A DNA stretch of 64,000 nt from Oscheius sp. JU75 (GCA_037178855.1 JASJZC010000004.1:3224001-3288000); one strand, 5' to 3'; positions 31,816 through 44,931 are shown, counted from the first letter of the stretch. Program-made: numbers and translations. Notes: generated by a model not told the origin, from the letters alone.

Positions 31816-34800
31816 TTAACTGGCGACTCCCTGACGATATGTTCCCATTGGAGGTCGGAAAGGCTGAAAAGAAGAGTCAGTCAATGCATTGGAAGAAGGA
31901 ACATACTTTTGGTAAAAAATGCATTTGGAAAGGGCTGAACGAGTAGAGAGGCTTTCCGACATTCTTTCTACAGTTCTCCCGTCTGACTCCGTCTTTTCTC
32001 AAACTGGTTATTACTTCAGATACCTAAGTTTATGGATATTTTGATTGGGAAATCGATTACCTGTGTCGTGCCAAGACCGCATGTTTCTCTCAGAAGGCGT
32101 CCCTGTTCCAACGTCACGGCCATTGATGTTCGATCCTTCCCAGACTTACAACCTACGGCTGATTTCCCTCCCAGAAGTTCACAGGCTGTCAATGCCCATT
32201 CAAAAATGTCTAGATTTTTGCGCGATCCCTCGGTTGCGACTGCATTGACCAGTTCCATGACGGCATCTGCAGCCTCGGCCTGACAGGTTGTTCTGCCCAT
32301 GAAAGTGGCAATCTTCTGAGCAGCTTCTTGATTGATGGCTGTCTCAAAGGCGACTCCACCAAAGGACTGAGCAAAGGTCGCTTCATGATTAACTCCAAGG
32401 TTGAAGTATGCCGTTCGGATACGGAAAAAGTCGCACTTTTTGAGTGTCTCCGGCAACGCGTCGTATTTTTCGTGAGGGAGTGGAAGAGAAACCTGAAGAA
32501 GATGCTTATCCTATATGTTCGAAAAGATACTTTGACACCGGCACGTGTTCCCGACACAACAGGGATACAATTCCGACAGACTGAGCTCGGAGCTCGGACA
32601 AACTTGAATTCGGCTTTGAACTCGACCAATCTGAACCAGTTGAAGAGTATTTGGATAGTCTCACTTCCAAGCCTCATAGGCGTCCTCGATCATCCCTTTT
32701 TCGTCAGCATATGCCGAGAGAAACGAGAAAATGACCAGCAGAAACTCATTATCTGAACATGCGTTTGGTTTGAGGTGAACCTAAAATACCTGAGGTGGTA
32801 GCCCAGTTTGTTACTCGACTCAACGCTGCAGTTGCAGCTATTGTCACAGCTTGAGAAAAGACAAAGTCCGATCTCGTCTGGATGTGGAAGTACTGATGGA
32901 TAATAGAAGTTTTGGTGAGTGAATTTACTGAAAACCGTATTCTCCAATCATTTCAAATGATCTACCTAATCCAAAGAGTTGTGCCTCCAATACGGAGTTG
33001 GTCATTTGCAAAAGAGCATCCAAGCAGGCGCTCATGGCTTCTCGTGCACTTTTCTCGTAAACACCTCTCTGAAACCCTTTCTTCGCCGAAAATAATCGAT
33101 TACTCACCTGTTCGTCGTCAAGACTGTCAATCACCGCTATTTTTGTGTTGAGACTGATCAACATGGCATCGAGATTGTCCAACTGGTTCTGTAAACTGTC
33201 CAAAAGAATAACCATTTCCGTCTTCTGAAGGAACAAATCTAGAGAAGACTCTTATATGAAAACCTTGCTCGAACTGCCGTTGCAAAAGCGTTTCTTGTGT
33301 TCCTCTACCAGCTGATCGATGTGTTTGTCGATGTCTGGTATCCGGATGAGCGTATCCTTTAGTTTTTCGTAAACCTTAGAAGTATGTATGCGAACGCAGA
33401 TGAAAGGGGTACCTGTTTAATCCCAGTACTGATTTCGAGACACACTTTGTCCGGTTTTCCGAAAGAAGACATTTTCCATTCAACGTCTATTCTGAAGTCG
33501 TATTCTTGAGCTATCCGTCCAAACAACTCACTTCCTACTCAACTCTCCAATCGATCGTTTCTGTTCTTGAAGGATGTTTCTTTTTGAGAAAAAGGGCACA
33601 CTCATGAGAGCATGATCCACGTTCAAAGCGCTTTGGAGTCTGGTCAAGCCACCGTTCTGTAATAATCCATTAGAATTGTAGTTCCCAGTACTTACTGCAA
33701 ATCCATAGGGTCCTGCCGAAGCCGTCCCACAAGTGATCAATTCTTTGCTCGGTTCTCCAGATATACCGAACGTTTGGAGATGAAGATTTGTGGGCACAGC
33801 TCCAAAGGCAACTCTCCGTTTCTCCACAGATTTTCGGAAAGGAGGGCCCTAATAATTGCTTAACTTCTGCCCAAGAGGAACCTACTGAATAGGTCGAAAG
33901 GAATTCTTGACACTGCTCGTAAGTCTCGGCCGTTTCTCGTAGTTCTCTGAGAATTTCATGCAGGAGAGGGAAAGACGACGAGGGCCAACTGTGTTGTTTC
34001 GATTCCAACAGACAACAGAATCTAAGGTTGAAGTGGAAAAGGGGGATGATGACAACGTACTCATTATTCCATTTTTTATACAACTTGATCAGTTCCATCG
34101 GTAGCAAAAGAGACATTTTTGACTCCCACATTGTTTCCTCGAATGTGATTCTCCGAGCCGGTAGTCCGTTCGGCTAAATTGATCTATTTGTTCTGTTGAC
34201 CCGAACTAACCTGAGAAATGGCAAAAACATGAGTGGCTGTGGTCGGATTTGCCAGGAAGAAGTTATGAAAGTTGGAAGAGTCGGATGTCTCTGAAGTGCC
34301 TTCAGTTGGAGTTCCCATTGTGAAAAACTTGTAGGCGACTTCGTCGAGTTGTGCGTGGGATATCGCGTGTGAACAGGTCGCCAGCTTAAAATGATTTCAT
34401 ATCAGTAAGGGCAGTGACTGCGTCATTGTGAGCAGAAAGAGTATGATTAGGATGTGCTCCGTATTTAAACGAGCCGACACTAAATATTCGAGACACGCCA
34501 TGTCGAATAGAGGAAAACAAATCGATAGAACCGCAATCGTGAGTGAACGCCTGATAAGAGATAAGCTCCCGTGGGCGTGGGTGGTCATTTTTTAACTTGA
34601 AGTTCTTGTTTAGAGACGACGCATCTCTTGATATTCAAATACTTACTTTTACCATCCACTGCTCCACCAACTTTTCATTGCCGAAAGTGATGCTAAAGTT
34701 GTCCTCTTCGCAGGCGAATTGGAGTAGAACAGACGGAACGTTCTGAGTATTCGTACTGACATTTCTCCTCGACTAGTGTCACCTGATCTCGCTTGAACGT

Positions 34801-35029
34801 GACTTTTTCTATGACGAAGATCAGCGGAACATGAGCTTCTTCTAAAGCTGTCACACTTAACACATTTCCACGGAGAATAATCTGAAAGTTGTCGTGCAAC
34901 CTAAAGACAAATGGGTGAAACCTTTGCCCGGAAGGTTCTGTCTTTGACAGTCACCGTGACTTCTTCTCTGTCCCCAGTCTCACTCGACCCTATGAACTTG
35001 TTTATGTCACTCGCATTGTCGTCTTCCAT
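31816..35029 (-). CDS. INPP4 homolog: Inositol polyphosphate 4-phosphatase (INPP4 family)
   Basis: Removes the 4-phosphate from PI(3,4)P2 and related inositols, damping PI3K signalling. The gene starts at 35029 directly after CTTTCAG (MEDDNASDINKF). The N-terminal exons look like a membrane-binding module (IILRGNVLSVTAL, FVIEKVTFKRDQVTLVEEK, ITFGNEKLVEQWM), resembling a PH domain. A long helical middle includes MWESKMSLLLPMEL, HEILRELRETAETYEQCQEF and MVILLDSLQNQLDNL. The catalytic exon (about 32460-32070) ends with VGCKSGKDRTSMAVTLEQ, the C-x5-R signature that in INPP4 reads CKSAKDRTSM, so Ala is Gly here. The last exons give GVRRENCRKNVGKPLYSF and PFRPPMGTYRQG, the family's C-terminal motif. 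Intron phases were checked only for the last three and first exons. Confidence 0.87.
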
Positions 35030-35225
35030 CTGAAAGAGATTTTGTTCGAAAAGAAGACGGGGAAGTGGAAGAATGTAAACTGTTTTATTCTCTCGTACGT
35101 AAGTTTTCGTCAAGTGTCGCCTGCGTATTCAGTACAGTTACCGTATTCCAAATTGGCATCCAAGACAACCCCCTCCTCTCAATTAGTCCAGCCATGTACA
35201 CTTTTCAGCTTTAAAGAATGTGAGG

Positions 35226-38200
35226 ATGCTGAACGACAAGTTGACAGTGAGGGAGAGTCGCGTCCCGGAAATTGACGATGAGTACTTTCTACAGAAACAG
35301 ATCGAGAACTGGACCGGAAGACACATCGCCAAATGGATCGCAGGTGCTCTATTTTCTTCAAACACTTATTGCTCTCTTATATCATTTATGTTGATGAGAG
35401 TTTCAGGTCTGGGAGACTCGATGAATCCGATCCTGGTGAACATTCGGGACAATATCAAGAGTGGCAGACATCTGTTTCTCATCGATTCCGATCGACTCAT
35501 CGAGATCGGCATAACGGGATTGGGCGCCCGGAAGATGATTCTCCAAGCTATTCAACTTTTGGAATACTTTGTAAATACAGACCTTTTCCACTTAAAGTAT
35601 CCTTCAGTGTTACGAAGCCCCGAACGAAAATCTACAGACATTAGCACACAAAACAGCTTTAGCGTGTAGTGCTGCTGCTAGAGTTCTTCTAGACGCGCAG
35701 AAACTACGACAGAACAAAGAAAGGGTGAGTGATGGGATGTTAGATGAGATATCAGTTCTTAGCCAATTCAAAAAGCTGAACTGGTTGGTATCCTCAACAG
35801 TCTCACCATCGCGATCTCAAATCTTGCGGAGCACTCGAAACGGTTACTTTTCTGGCTAGATAGGTGGGTTTTTTTTTCTGATTTTGTTCATTTTTCTCTC
35901 ATAGAAGTCCCTTCGATGAAAACAGCCATTATATCAATCTCCGCGACCAGATTTCTGAGAGTATCTGGGGCATCGTTCAGAGCATCAATGTATCCTCAAC
36001 AGTCTCATCATCTCGTCCTGCTGGAGAGATTGTCAAAGTATAAAAAAGCATTCGCGTCGGCAAAAAAGACAAAGTTTCAGAAAATGGAGAGTCTGAAAGC
36101 AGTTTGTGATAACATCGTCTACAAGAGCGACGACCCATCTGTACTCTACACGACAAACTATGAATGTGCAGTTCTCCAGCGCTCGTCTGGATCCGGAGAT
36201 TGGGTTCGTTCGGTTGTTTGTATCTACCACAGTGAATTTAAAGGGAATCAATGTCCAATCCTCGTACCTCGGAGTACATGTCATTAGCGAGATCAAAGAG
36301 CATTCTCCGGCGGACAGATGTGGGAAGATAGACGCAGGAGACGAGATCCTCATGATCAATGGAAAGATGGTAAGATACTAGTGGAAGTTTTAGTTTTTCT
36401 TATCAAGAATCCAGTCGATTACGCTTCTCGTGGAGCGACCAAGTCATTGTTTTGCAACTTGAACCGTTTGACTCTCTTTTGACTCAACTTGCCAAAAACT
36501 TGTCAAGCATAAGGCTTGACAGGAAAGGCTACAAACAGTCACGTGTAATCGGGGATAATACTTGACATGTGTAAGAAACGACGTCTTTTGCCAATTTTAA
36601 AGGTAGGAACACTAGTGCACTAGAAGTTTCTAGTGAGTTAGGGGTCTTTCTTAACGTTTCGTGGTAATCTGCTGTAAGCAGTTCCCTTTTTGCTTCTCAT
36701 TGAGCGGCGCCATTATTGACGAAATGCCACGTATACTGTGGACACATCTCTGTTCTCAAACAAAAATGCTCAATTCCAGGTAATTGGATGGGATCTGAAA
36801 CGAGTAGCACAAAGACTGGGTCAGAAGAACGAAGAAAAACTACGACTGATCGTCAACAAACGTCCCAGAGACACAGTCCCTTTGTTGATCAAAAACGCCC
36901 CGAAGGCTCTTAGCAGACCATTGGCCACAATGGCTCCTGGTAGCCAAACCGGCTATTCCTCGGCAGTTGGACGTGGTTTTGTGGTAGTTTTAATCTATTT
37001 TTGGAAGAACTATTGATTGAAGAATGACAACATGATGTATCCTTTGAATCGACGACGGTCTTCAACATTCATTGGGAAACTTCGAGACTCACCCCAGACA
37101 CAATCGTGAGGTTTTCAAGTCTATTTAAATGTGCCTATTTACACAGATTGGAACATACTAGGATTTCGCGACGGGCTTCGATCAGTTGTGGGCGGGAACG
37201 GCAAGAGCTTTATCCTGATGTGGAGAGACCGCAATACTTACAGTGGAATTTGGCCGATATTCTAGGGTCAGTTGTTGTTCAACTCACTAAATAATAGTCT
37301 GTTCAGACCCAGCTTTGAGACACGATTTGTTCGGCGTGCTAGAACAATGCGCCAGATGCCTAACGAATATGTTCGATCGTTTATTGACAATAAGTTGGTA
37401 CAGGAAGTCGAGGAGGAAATTGTCGTCGAACAGCTCCCTTGCAACATCAAATGTTAGTCTTTTTGTTTGAAAAACAGAAATCTTTTATAGGCCCGACAGA
37501 ATTTGCAAAGATTACGGTAATAGACGAGATCGAGATGGTCCAGCACGGTTTATCTGACCCCAAGTTGTCCGATGGCGAATGGAACGCTCCCCCGAACGAC
37601 ATCACCACACAGCGATTCATTGTTCCCGTGCGAGATCTAAATGTCTCGTCTCCTGGTCTTGATTCGCCTAAGTGAGTTTACCGTATTTCTTCTAATATCC
37701 CTTACGTAAGAAATACTCAATTTCATATTTCTCACTTTTCGTGGTCAAGACAACGTTTTCTGCCTTTCCGATGTTCTGCAAAGTTGTAGAGCAGTTCACG
37801 AACAACTGCTTTGCAGGTCATCAAAAGTCAGAAAAAATCGTTTGGATTCCGAAAAACGCGAATACGTAAACTCGTATTTCTTACGTAAGGGGGTGCTTAT
37901 TTAGCAGTATTTATTTATTTTTGATCACAAACAGAAGATCTTCGGCTTGAACACTCTCGCCGACCTTGGTTAAAATTTCCTCAATTGTCCCGGCTTTCGG
38001 TGCTTCGACTGCCTGAACACTATTTCTTTTTAATCTTTGGGTACTCTTACCATAAGCATTTTCATAGCCGAAAGAACACACAAGGGCTGTTTGGCTTTAA
38101 CCTCCTGTCCCTTCTTCACCTTCATTTCGACTATCGTTCCCACCTAGAACACGAATTTACGAGCTTAATTTTGTTTGAACCATGGGTGCTCCAACATGAT

Positions 38201-41200
38201 TGGCTTCTTCAGCTTTTCTTCGAACTTGTTCCTTAGCTCCTGCTTTTTTATCCTTGACGACGATGGACCTTGGCTGACCGTTGACTTCGAATCGAACTTC
38301 CCGTTCCGATTGAGGACTCAGTTCGCCGACTCCGAGACTCTTGATCGAAACACTCTTTCCCTTTTCCAGTTGAACCTGAAGTTTTGCATTAACAGGATTC
38401 TAGAGATCTCCCACCTCAATCTCTTCGAACTTTTCTGGACCACAGAAATAGACGTCGGTAGGCAGTCTATCCACGGGTCCATATTTCTCTCTGAATCTGA
38501 CGAACCCTTCGAATTCGGTTGGAAATAGAATGTTGCTCATGCGATCCTTCTCATCAAATCTTCTTTTGAACTTTTGTTCCATCTCCTTGTCAACTTGATT
38601 GAAGTCCATAGGAGACAGCAAAGATCCGGGTCTTTCTGTTATTGGCTTCTTTCCTCTCAAAACTTTCTGTTGTAACTGCTTCGGGAATCCTCCGTGGGGC
38701 TGTCCCAACTTTCCTTCGAAGAACTCGACAGCACTTTTCGGGAAGACAATATCGTCGGCCTTCTGTAAGAGTTCTTCAGCTGTTCTGATTCCTTTTTGAG
38801 TCATAACTTGGGACAGATCTCCGACCACTTTTGAAGAAGGAGTCACCTAAAATAAGTGCTCCACAAACACACTGCCAATACCTTGATGACGTCTCCAAGT
38901 GCCAAATTGGCTTGTCGGTAGTTCTCACAGACCTGAGGGAACTTGTTACCAAGATTCAAAGCGACAGATTGAAACTGCAAGTTTGTATATTGTCCGCCAG
39001 GAATCTCGTGCTCGAAAACGTCGGAGTTTCCACTTCTCATAGCCTGAGTACATTCGAATGGTGCGTAGGCCCTTCTCGTCTGTTCCCAGTAGTTGTTGTA
39101 CTCAGACAAGGCCTTTTGTTCGATTCCGGTATCCTTCTCGGATCCTCTCAAGGCATTGACTACGGCTCCCATGCTGCCTTGACTTGTCATGCCACTCATG
39201 GAGTCGATAGCACAGTCCACAATATCTGCTCCTAAATGTTCTATTCTATGGATAAAGAGACAACTCTAACCTGCTTCAGTCGCTGCTAAGCAAGTTGAGA
39301 CAGCCACTCCGGCAGTGTCGTGAGTGTGCAGATGAAGCGGAAGATCCGGATACGTATTACGAAGCTCTCCGAACAATATTTTCGCAGCAGAAGGTTTCAA
39401 AACCCCTGCCATGTCCTTGATTGCTTAAAAAATGTCGTAATCATATACAATTCCTTCTTACCCAGAATGTGAATGTTCATCTTGACTAGCTCTTCGGCCA
39501 GCTTTAGATAATAGTCCAGAGTATATTTGGTTCTGTTTTTGTCACTAATATCACCAGAATAGGAAATAGCGGCCTCGACGACTCCTCCATGTTTATGAAT
39601 CGCCTCAATACCTTGTCGAAGATTCGGAAGGTAGTTCAGACAGTCAAAGACACGAAAAATGTCGATTCCTGCCTGGACGGACAGTTTTGTAAATCTCAAG
39701 TTTAGATAGTCCAAAAGTACAACTCTTCCTCACTCATTCACCACATTATCTGGATAATTTTGATATCCGACGGCGTTAGCTCCTCTGACGAGAACTTGGA
39801 AGTTGATATTAGGCAACTTCTCCCTCAGTCGAGCCAGTCTGTCCCAAGGACATTCTCGAAGAAACTGGAGACAGACGTCGTACGTGGCTCCTAAACAGTA
39901 GAAGCTTCACAATTTTGTTTGCTTCCAAACCTCCCCACATTTCCAAAGAGAACAGCTGAGGCAGAGTTGTAGCCACTTGTGGAGCGATTCTCAGCAGATC
40001 AAATGTTCGAACTCGAGTAGCCAAGAGAGACTGATGAGCATCGCGGAATGTAGTATCCGTTATCAAAAGAGGTTTGTGTTCCCGAATGGCTTTAGCCAGA
40101 CCGGATGGTCCCTCCTTCTTGAGGACGTCTCTCCAACCAGATGGAGGAGTCTCGTCTTTTACTCTGACAGGTGTATGCATGCGAGAGGGAGTCATATCCG
40201 TTGAAAGCTTGGTCATTGGCCCGTTTACCTGACCCTTTATAGTACTTTTGGATGAAACCTTACCATAACTTCGGCCATATAGCTGAGCAGCTGATCTGTA
40301 GGGTCTTTTTCCATTTTGAACTTGAACAGTTGCGGATTGAAATCGATAAAAGAAGTGTCCACGTAACCTTTGACAAAGTCCGAATGTTGGAGGACATTGA
40401 GCAAGAAGGGAATGTTTACTTTGACACCGCTTATCTCAGACTCGGACAATGCCCGAGTAATCTTTTTCACAGCTTCCTCGTGTGTACTTCCTTTGGCGAT
40501 TACCTAAACTATCTATGCTACTAGTGAACTAACGCCTGCCTTGGTTAGCAAAGAGTCATAGAAGGGAGTAATGACGGCTCCCGGGTAAGCCGTTCCATCC
40601 AGTCGGATACCCATTCCCTCTCCCATCTTGTACGATTCAATCTTACCCGAATCGGGTTGAAAGTTTTTGGCTGGGTCTTCGGTAGTCAGCCGACATTGAA
40701 TAGCTGCTCCCTGTACCTTGATCTTGTCCTGACTAATCCCAATATCAGACAGAGATCGTCCTTCAGCCACTCGGATCTGACTTTGGACAAGATCGACTCT
40801 GAAAGAATATCTGTTGAGAAGAAGATGCCCAACTTGCCCAGTGATCTCCTCAGTGACAGTATGCTCGACTTGGAGTCTTGCGTTTACCTCCATGAAATAG
40901 TGCTTTCCATCTTGGTCCAAAAGAAACTCTACCGTACCTAGATTCAAAATCGCTTAGTCTGAGATGGATCTAGTTACCTGCATTCTGGTAGCCGACATGT
41001 CTAGCCAGATTCAAGGCATCGTTGAGAATAGCTTCACGAATTTTAGCATCCAGGTGAGGAGCAGGAGCTAGTTCAACAACTAAATGGGCTTTAAAACGAT
41101 AAAAATATTCCTACCCTTTTGATGACGTCTCTGGACGGAACAGTCTCGCTCATATAGATGAACAACATTGCCGTAGTTATCCCCTATTAGTTGAACTTCG

Positions 41201-43090
41201 ATGTGTCTCGGTTTTCCAATGTACTTCTCGACGAACATGGTGCCATCTCCACAGCTAGCCAGAGCTTCTTTCCTCGCTTGATAAAAAGCTTCCTCGACAT
41301 TAGCCACATCTTCGACTTTCCGCATTCCTCTTCCTCCACCTCCAAAAGCGGCTTTGATGATAATCGGTGTTCCATATTCCCTCGCAAAGGATACCGCCTC
41401 GTCGGCAGATGAAAGAGTTGTCCCGGGAATAACTGGTACTCCAGCCTCAACAGCACTCTTCCTAGCAGCCACCTTGTCTCCCATTCGAGCCATCACCTTA
41501 GCATCTGGACCAATAAATCGGATTCCTGCCTCTTTCACCGCCTGTGCAAACTCGGCTCTCTCACTTAGGAAACCATAACCAGGATGAATAGCGTCGGCAT
41601 GGTACTTCTGAGCGATATCAACGACAGAAGGGATGGACAAATAGGCTCCGATTGGGTCCTGTTTCGAGCCAATTTCGTAGGCTTCGTCTGTTTTTGAACG
41701 GTGAAGACTATAACGATCGGCATTGGAGAATATTCCAATTGAAGTAATCTCCAGTTCACGACAAGCACGACTTACTCGAATGGCAATCTCCCCTCGATTT
41801 GCTATCAGGATCTGAAAATTACGTCACTTTTCTCAGACTATTGTTTTTAAAAAACAAATAGTTCAAGGTTGAACTGTCTAGTAATAACCGATTAGTATCT
41901 AAACTCTCACTCACCCTCTTTATCGGCTTCACATCTCTGGACGCAATCGTTCTATAGAATGACTTGGTGGAGATGGTTCTCTTGATTTTACAAATTCGCA
42001 GCATTTCTGTAATATGTTGACGGCCCTGGCAGAGACTTACCTTCGTTCTGGGTGTAAAACTGTCATACTGACTGCCAAAATTGAACAAACAGGGAAAGGC
42101 TACTAGGTTGTCCACGTGATGTTTTGACTCTGCGTGTACACAACTTTGCAGTTTCTTTGGACAATAACTCGAAGAGACAGCAAAATAATTCTTTCAGGCG
42201 CTTGAGCAATTTCGACCATGACATGGGAGTACTACCGAGTCCCTCCAGTAGTTCGATGAATAGTGTAAGCAGTCCGGCTCCTTTGAAGCTGATGTCTCTG
42301 AGCACTTTGGATTGGCCAAGCAGTGGATCTCATTCGGAAGTCCCTCTCACTCCTTTGACCCCAATGACCATGCTGTCGAATGAGAAAACGTTTGAAGGAT
42401 GGGCGAGACGACGGAAAACGGGACAGGAACTCTCAGAGACGACGAACAAATGGCCAAAATGCTGGATGGTTCTCCGAGGACCATATCTGAGTTGCTACAC
42501 CAATCAATATGTAGGTTCTAATGGCTCCGAACAATAAAAGAAACTTCAGAGTCAGCACCCTGACTTTACAATAAATGTGACCAAGTGTACAGTATCGGAT
42601 GTTGTCGACATCAAAACCTCGAAGAAATTGTAAGTTTGAGACCGTTCAAAAACGACACATTCTTAGCGTGTTTCGCCTACAACGTCCGTCAGTCGACTAC
42701 TATTTTTCGTGTTTCAACAATCCTGATCAGAAGGCTTGGATCCAGAAAATAGTTATGGCGACGGAAGTTTTCCAAAGCCAGTCTCGAGTCATGTCTAAAT
42801 GTAGGTTAGACGATAACAAGCGAAACTGTTTTTCAGCGGTTTCATATTTCAAGGAAGGCGAGGGCGACAGCCACAGTCAACACTACAACACCATGACAGG
42901 ACTCCCATCACTAATGACCAGCAATACCGCCAACAGTGTACGTTGGGAAGAGATATACGTGTGTAAATGTATTTAGTCGGACCCTGTCAACTCTCCAGGC
43001 AGCCACAGTAGTCTTCCACGAACTGGATTCCTTTCCTCCTTGACAAGTCGGACTAATCCTTCACAAGCATCAATCCGTCCCAAGAAATAA
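35226..43090 (+). CDS. cnk-1 homolog: Connector enhancer of KSR (CNK) scaffold
   Basis: Scaffold for Ras-Raf-MAPK signalling at the membrane. Sixteen phase-consistent exons; the larger ones are 35407-35570, 36103-36369, 36780-36980, 37491-37671 and 42198-42510. Domain order is that of CNK: SAM ([13 protein letters not shown] to [18 protein letters not shown]), CRIC ([40 protein letters not shown]), PDZ ([38 protein letters not shown]), a linker, then PH ([54 protein letters not shown]). The intron 37672-42197 is about 4.5 kb and contains the entire pyruvate carboxylase gene on the other strand; the phase-2 donor (CCT AA) and acceptor (G CGC) join correctly. TTTTCAG lies 16 nt before the ATG. 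Confidence 0.9.
36410..36610. repeat. Dispersed repeat copy in a CNK intron
   Basis: CTTGAACCGTTTGACTCTCTTTTGACTC at 36460-36487 recurs with few changes near 58946, and TACTTGACATGTGTAAG near 36560 resembles the segment after the WIP-intron hairpin. An internal 8-bp inverted repeat (TGTCAAGC at 36501, GCTTGACA at 36514) can fold. The copy enlarges an intron otherwise expected to be about 40 nt to 410 nt. Confidence 0.65.
37699..37891. mobile_element. 193-bp MITE-like element in the large CNK intron
   Basis: Bounded by perfect 18-bp inverted ends, CCCTTACGTAAGAAATAC at 37699 and GTATTTCTTACGTAAGGG at 37874. The ends include the palindrome CTTACGTAAG. A partial internal copy (ATACGTAAACTCG) lies beside the right end. 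No coding capacity. It sits just downstream of a CNK splice donor and upstream of the pyruvate carboxylase 3' end. Confidence 0.82.
37911..42004 (-). CDS. pyc-1 homolog: Pyruvate carboxylase, nested in a CNK intron
   Basis: Biotin enzyme that carboxylates pyruvate to oxaloacetate in mitochondria. Presequence [20 protein letters not shown]. Biotin carboxylase domain: [42 protein letters not shown] (ATP loop), [27 protein letters not shown]. Carboxyltransferase domain: [64 protein letters not shown]-type segment to [14 protein letters not shown]. Biotinyl domain: [10 protein letters not shown] with the acceptor lysine, ending VIKNK at 37911. The coding parts cover the full family length of about 1170 aa in about a dozen exons, none with frame damage noticed. 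ATTACAG lies 2 nt before the ATG. The whole gene lies inside CNK intron 11, antisense to it. Confidence 0.95.
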
Positions 43091-43294
43091 TACTTTGAAG
43101 AATATGTCAGTTAGTGAATGTGATCTGTATATATTGTATCTGGTATCTAGTCAACCAGCTTTACAATCGAATGTTTTAAATACACCATGGCAATATTGAA
43201 TAAACGGAATCTCATTTCCGGTTTCCTTTCAAGGGGGTGCTCCCGTGCTATCTTTGCTTGACCATAAGTGGGAAATTTTCTGTTTTTCAGACAA

Positions 43295-44801
43295 ATGCGG
43301 GTTCTTCTAGTTCTTTTCCTAACGGTTACAGCAGCTTTATCGGACCAGGAAACTGTCTCCAAAGTCAATTCTGACAAGTTTTCGTTGGCCAAAGACAAAC
43401 GTTATCTGGTTTATGATGTGAATCATGGAGAAGGATTCAATCTAAGAAGAGACGTGTATATGAGGATATCCAATGCGGTTCGCTTTCTGAGAGAAGCCGG
43501 TGCTCTCTGACTCTGACTCTTTGACCCGTTCCTTCAGGAGAAAACTTCCATTTGGTTTTACCTCCGTGGGGAGGACTCTATCATTGGGATCGACAAGAAA
43601 CTCGACAGCCTTGGGGAAAGTTCTTCGATCTCAAAGCTCTCACAGAGTTTGTTCCCGTGATGGAGTTTGATGAGTTCTTAGAAGGTAAACTGTTCGGACT
43701 AAAGAAAATTATACCTTTTTGAGAGACAGCCAATTCGCCCATCGATCAAGTAATCTATCTTGAACATTTCAAAGAAGGCTGGGGAGACCATTACGAGCAC
43801 AAATGGGAGAAACGAGAGTGCAATGACAGAACAAGGATTGGCTATAAGAACGGAGGATCATTGTGGTAACAGCTTCTCCTTTATTAAACTAAAGATAATC
43901 AGGAAGGGCTGGTTCTTTTCATATCCGGACGTTCGAGCCAAAAACTTCCAGTGCATCAGCTTCCAAGGGGACTCGTCCATTTTCAAGTCTTTGATTCTGA
44001 AAGAATATTCGGACAAGTTAAGATTACATAGGCTAAATGACAGACAACTTGCAGAGAGTCCATTTTTGTGGATCGAGGAGAAACGATTCTTCACGCCGAC
44101 TACGGAGGACAAAACTATTGGGCAGCTCGCAGGAGTATGCGTTATGCGCCCCATTTGTTGGAAATTGGAAGAACATACAGGTAAGAGTAGTATCAATCTC
44201 CCAGATTTTGTCAGATTGGAGAGCTTTGACTCGACAGACGTGAAGGACAAAACTGTTCTTCCACCGTCTTGGAGAGACGAGAGCCCGCTAAGACAAGCTA
44301 TTGGTGGTGATTACATTTGTGCTCACTGGCGACGACGAGACTTTGTCCGGGCACATGGCAAGGAGCTGCCGTCAATTAAAGGAACTGCCAAGATTGTGGG
44401 TTCTGTTCTACATGGCAAATACTCTTGTTCAGCTGAATCTTTTAGCGAAGAAGTACAAGGTTTCAAAGATCTTTCTCGCCACCGATGCCAGTCAGGATGA
44501 GTTGAGAAATCTGGAGAAGTACACAGAGTTCAATATTGTAAGGTTTGCGAACAGAACTCTAACCGACGGAGAAATCGCCATCGTTGATCAGGTTATCTGG
44601 TAATATTTCAATAGTAGCTCGATTCAGATAATCTGTTCTCGAGCCCGATTCTTTATCGGAAGCCATCATTCGACCTTCTCCTTCAGAATCCAAGAGGATC
44701 GCGAAATCATGGGATTCCAGTCGGAAACGACATTCAATCGAATGTGCCCTGACCACCAAGAGGAATGCGAACAGCCGGCCAAATGGAAAATCGTTCACTA
44801 G
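43295..44801 (+). CDS. pad-2 homolog: GDP-fucose protein O-fucosyltransferase 2 (POFUT2)
   Basis: ER-lumen enzyme that puts O-fucose on folded thrombospondin type 1 repeats. Eight phase-consistent exons: 43295-43499, 43538-43684, 43730-43865, 43903-44016, 44055-44180, 44215-44395, 44433-44591 and 44628-44801 (about 411 aa). A signal peptide (MRVLLVLFLTVTAALS) is followed by YLVYDVNHGEGFNLRRDVYM, where the family's catalytic glutamate lies in the E-G-F-N-L-R-R-D block. Then come LVLPPWGGLYHWDR, LHADYGGQNYWAARRSMRYA, YICAHWRRRDFVRAHG (donor-binding H-x-R-R-x-D), FLATDAS and FFIGSHHSTFSFRI. All motifs look intact. TTTTTCAG is 4 nt before the ATG, and the gene begins 204 bp after CNK on the same strand. 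A likely substrate class, a TSR protein, is encoded at 3197-5760. Confidence 0.94.
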
Positions 44802-44931
44802 CCTTAGCCCTGTTCTTTTTTAGGGTCACATGATGGGTTTCAATGATCTGCCTTCAAGTCATAATACGCTTTATTAAAGACATCTTAAAGCTGAATGAGA
44901 TCAATAGACAGCACCAAACAATTAGTAAAGC

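Noticed and set aside
36033-36359. Minus-strand open frame across CNK exon 6
   Set aside because: The plus strand encodes a clear PDZ domain; the antisense frame has no resemblance to anything.
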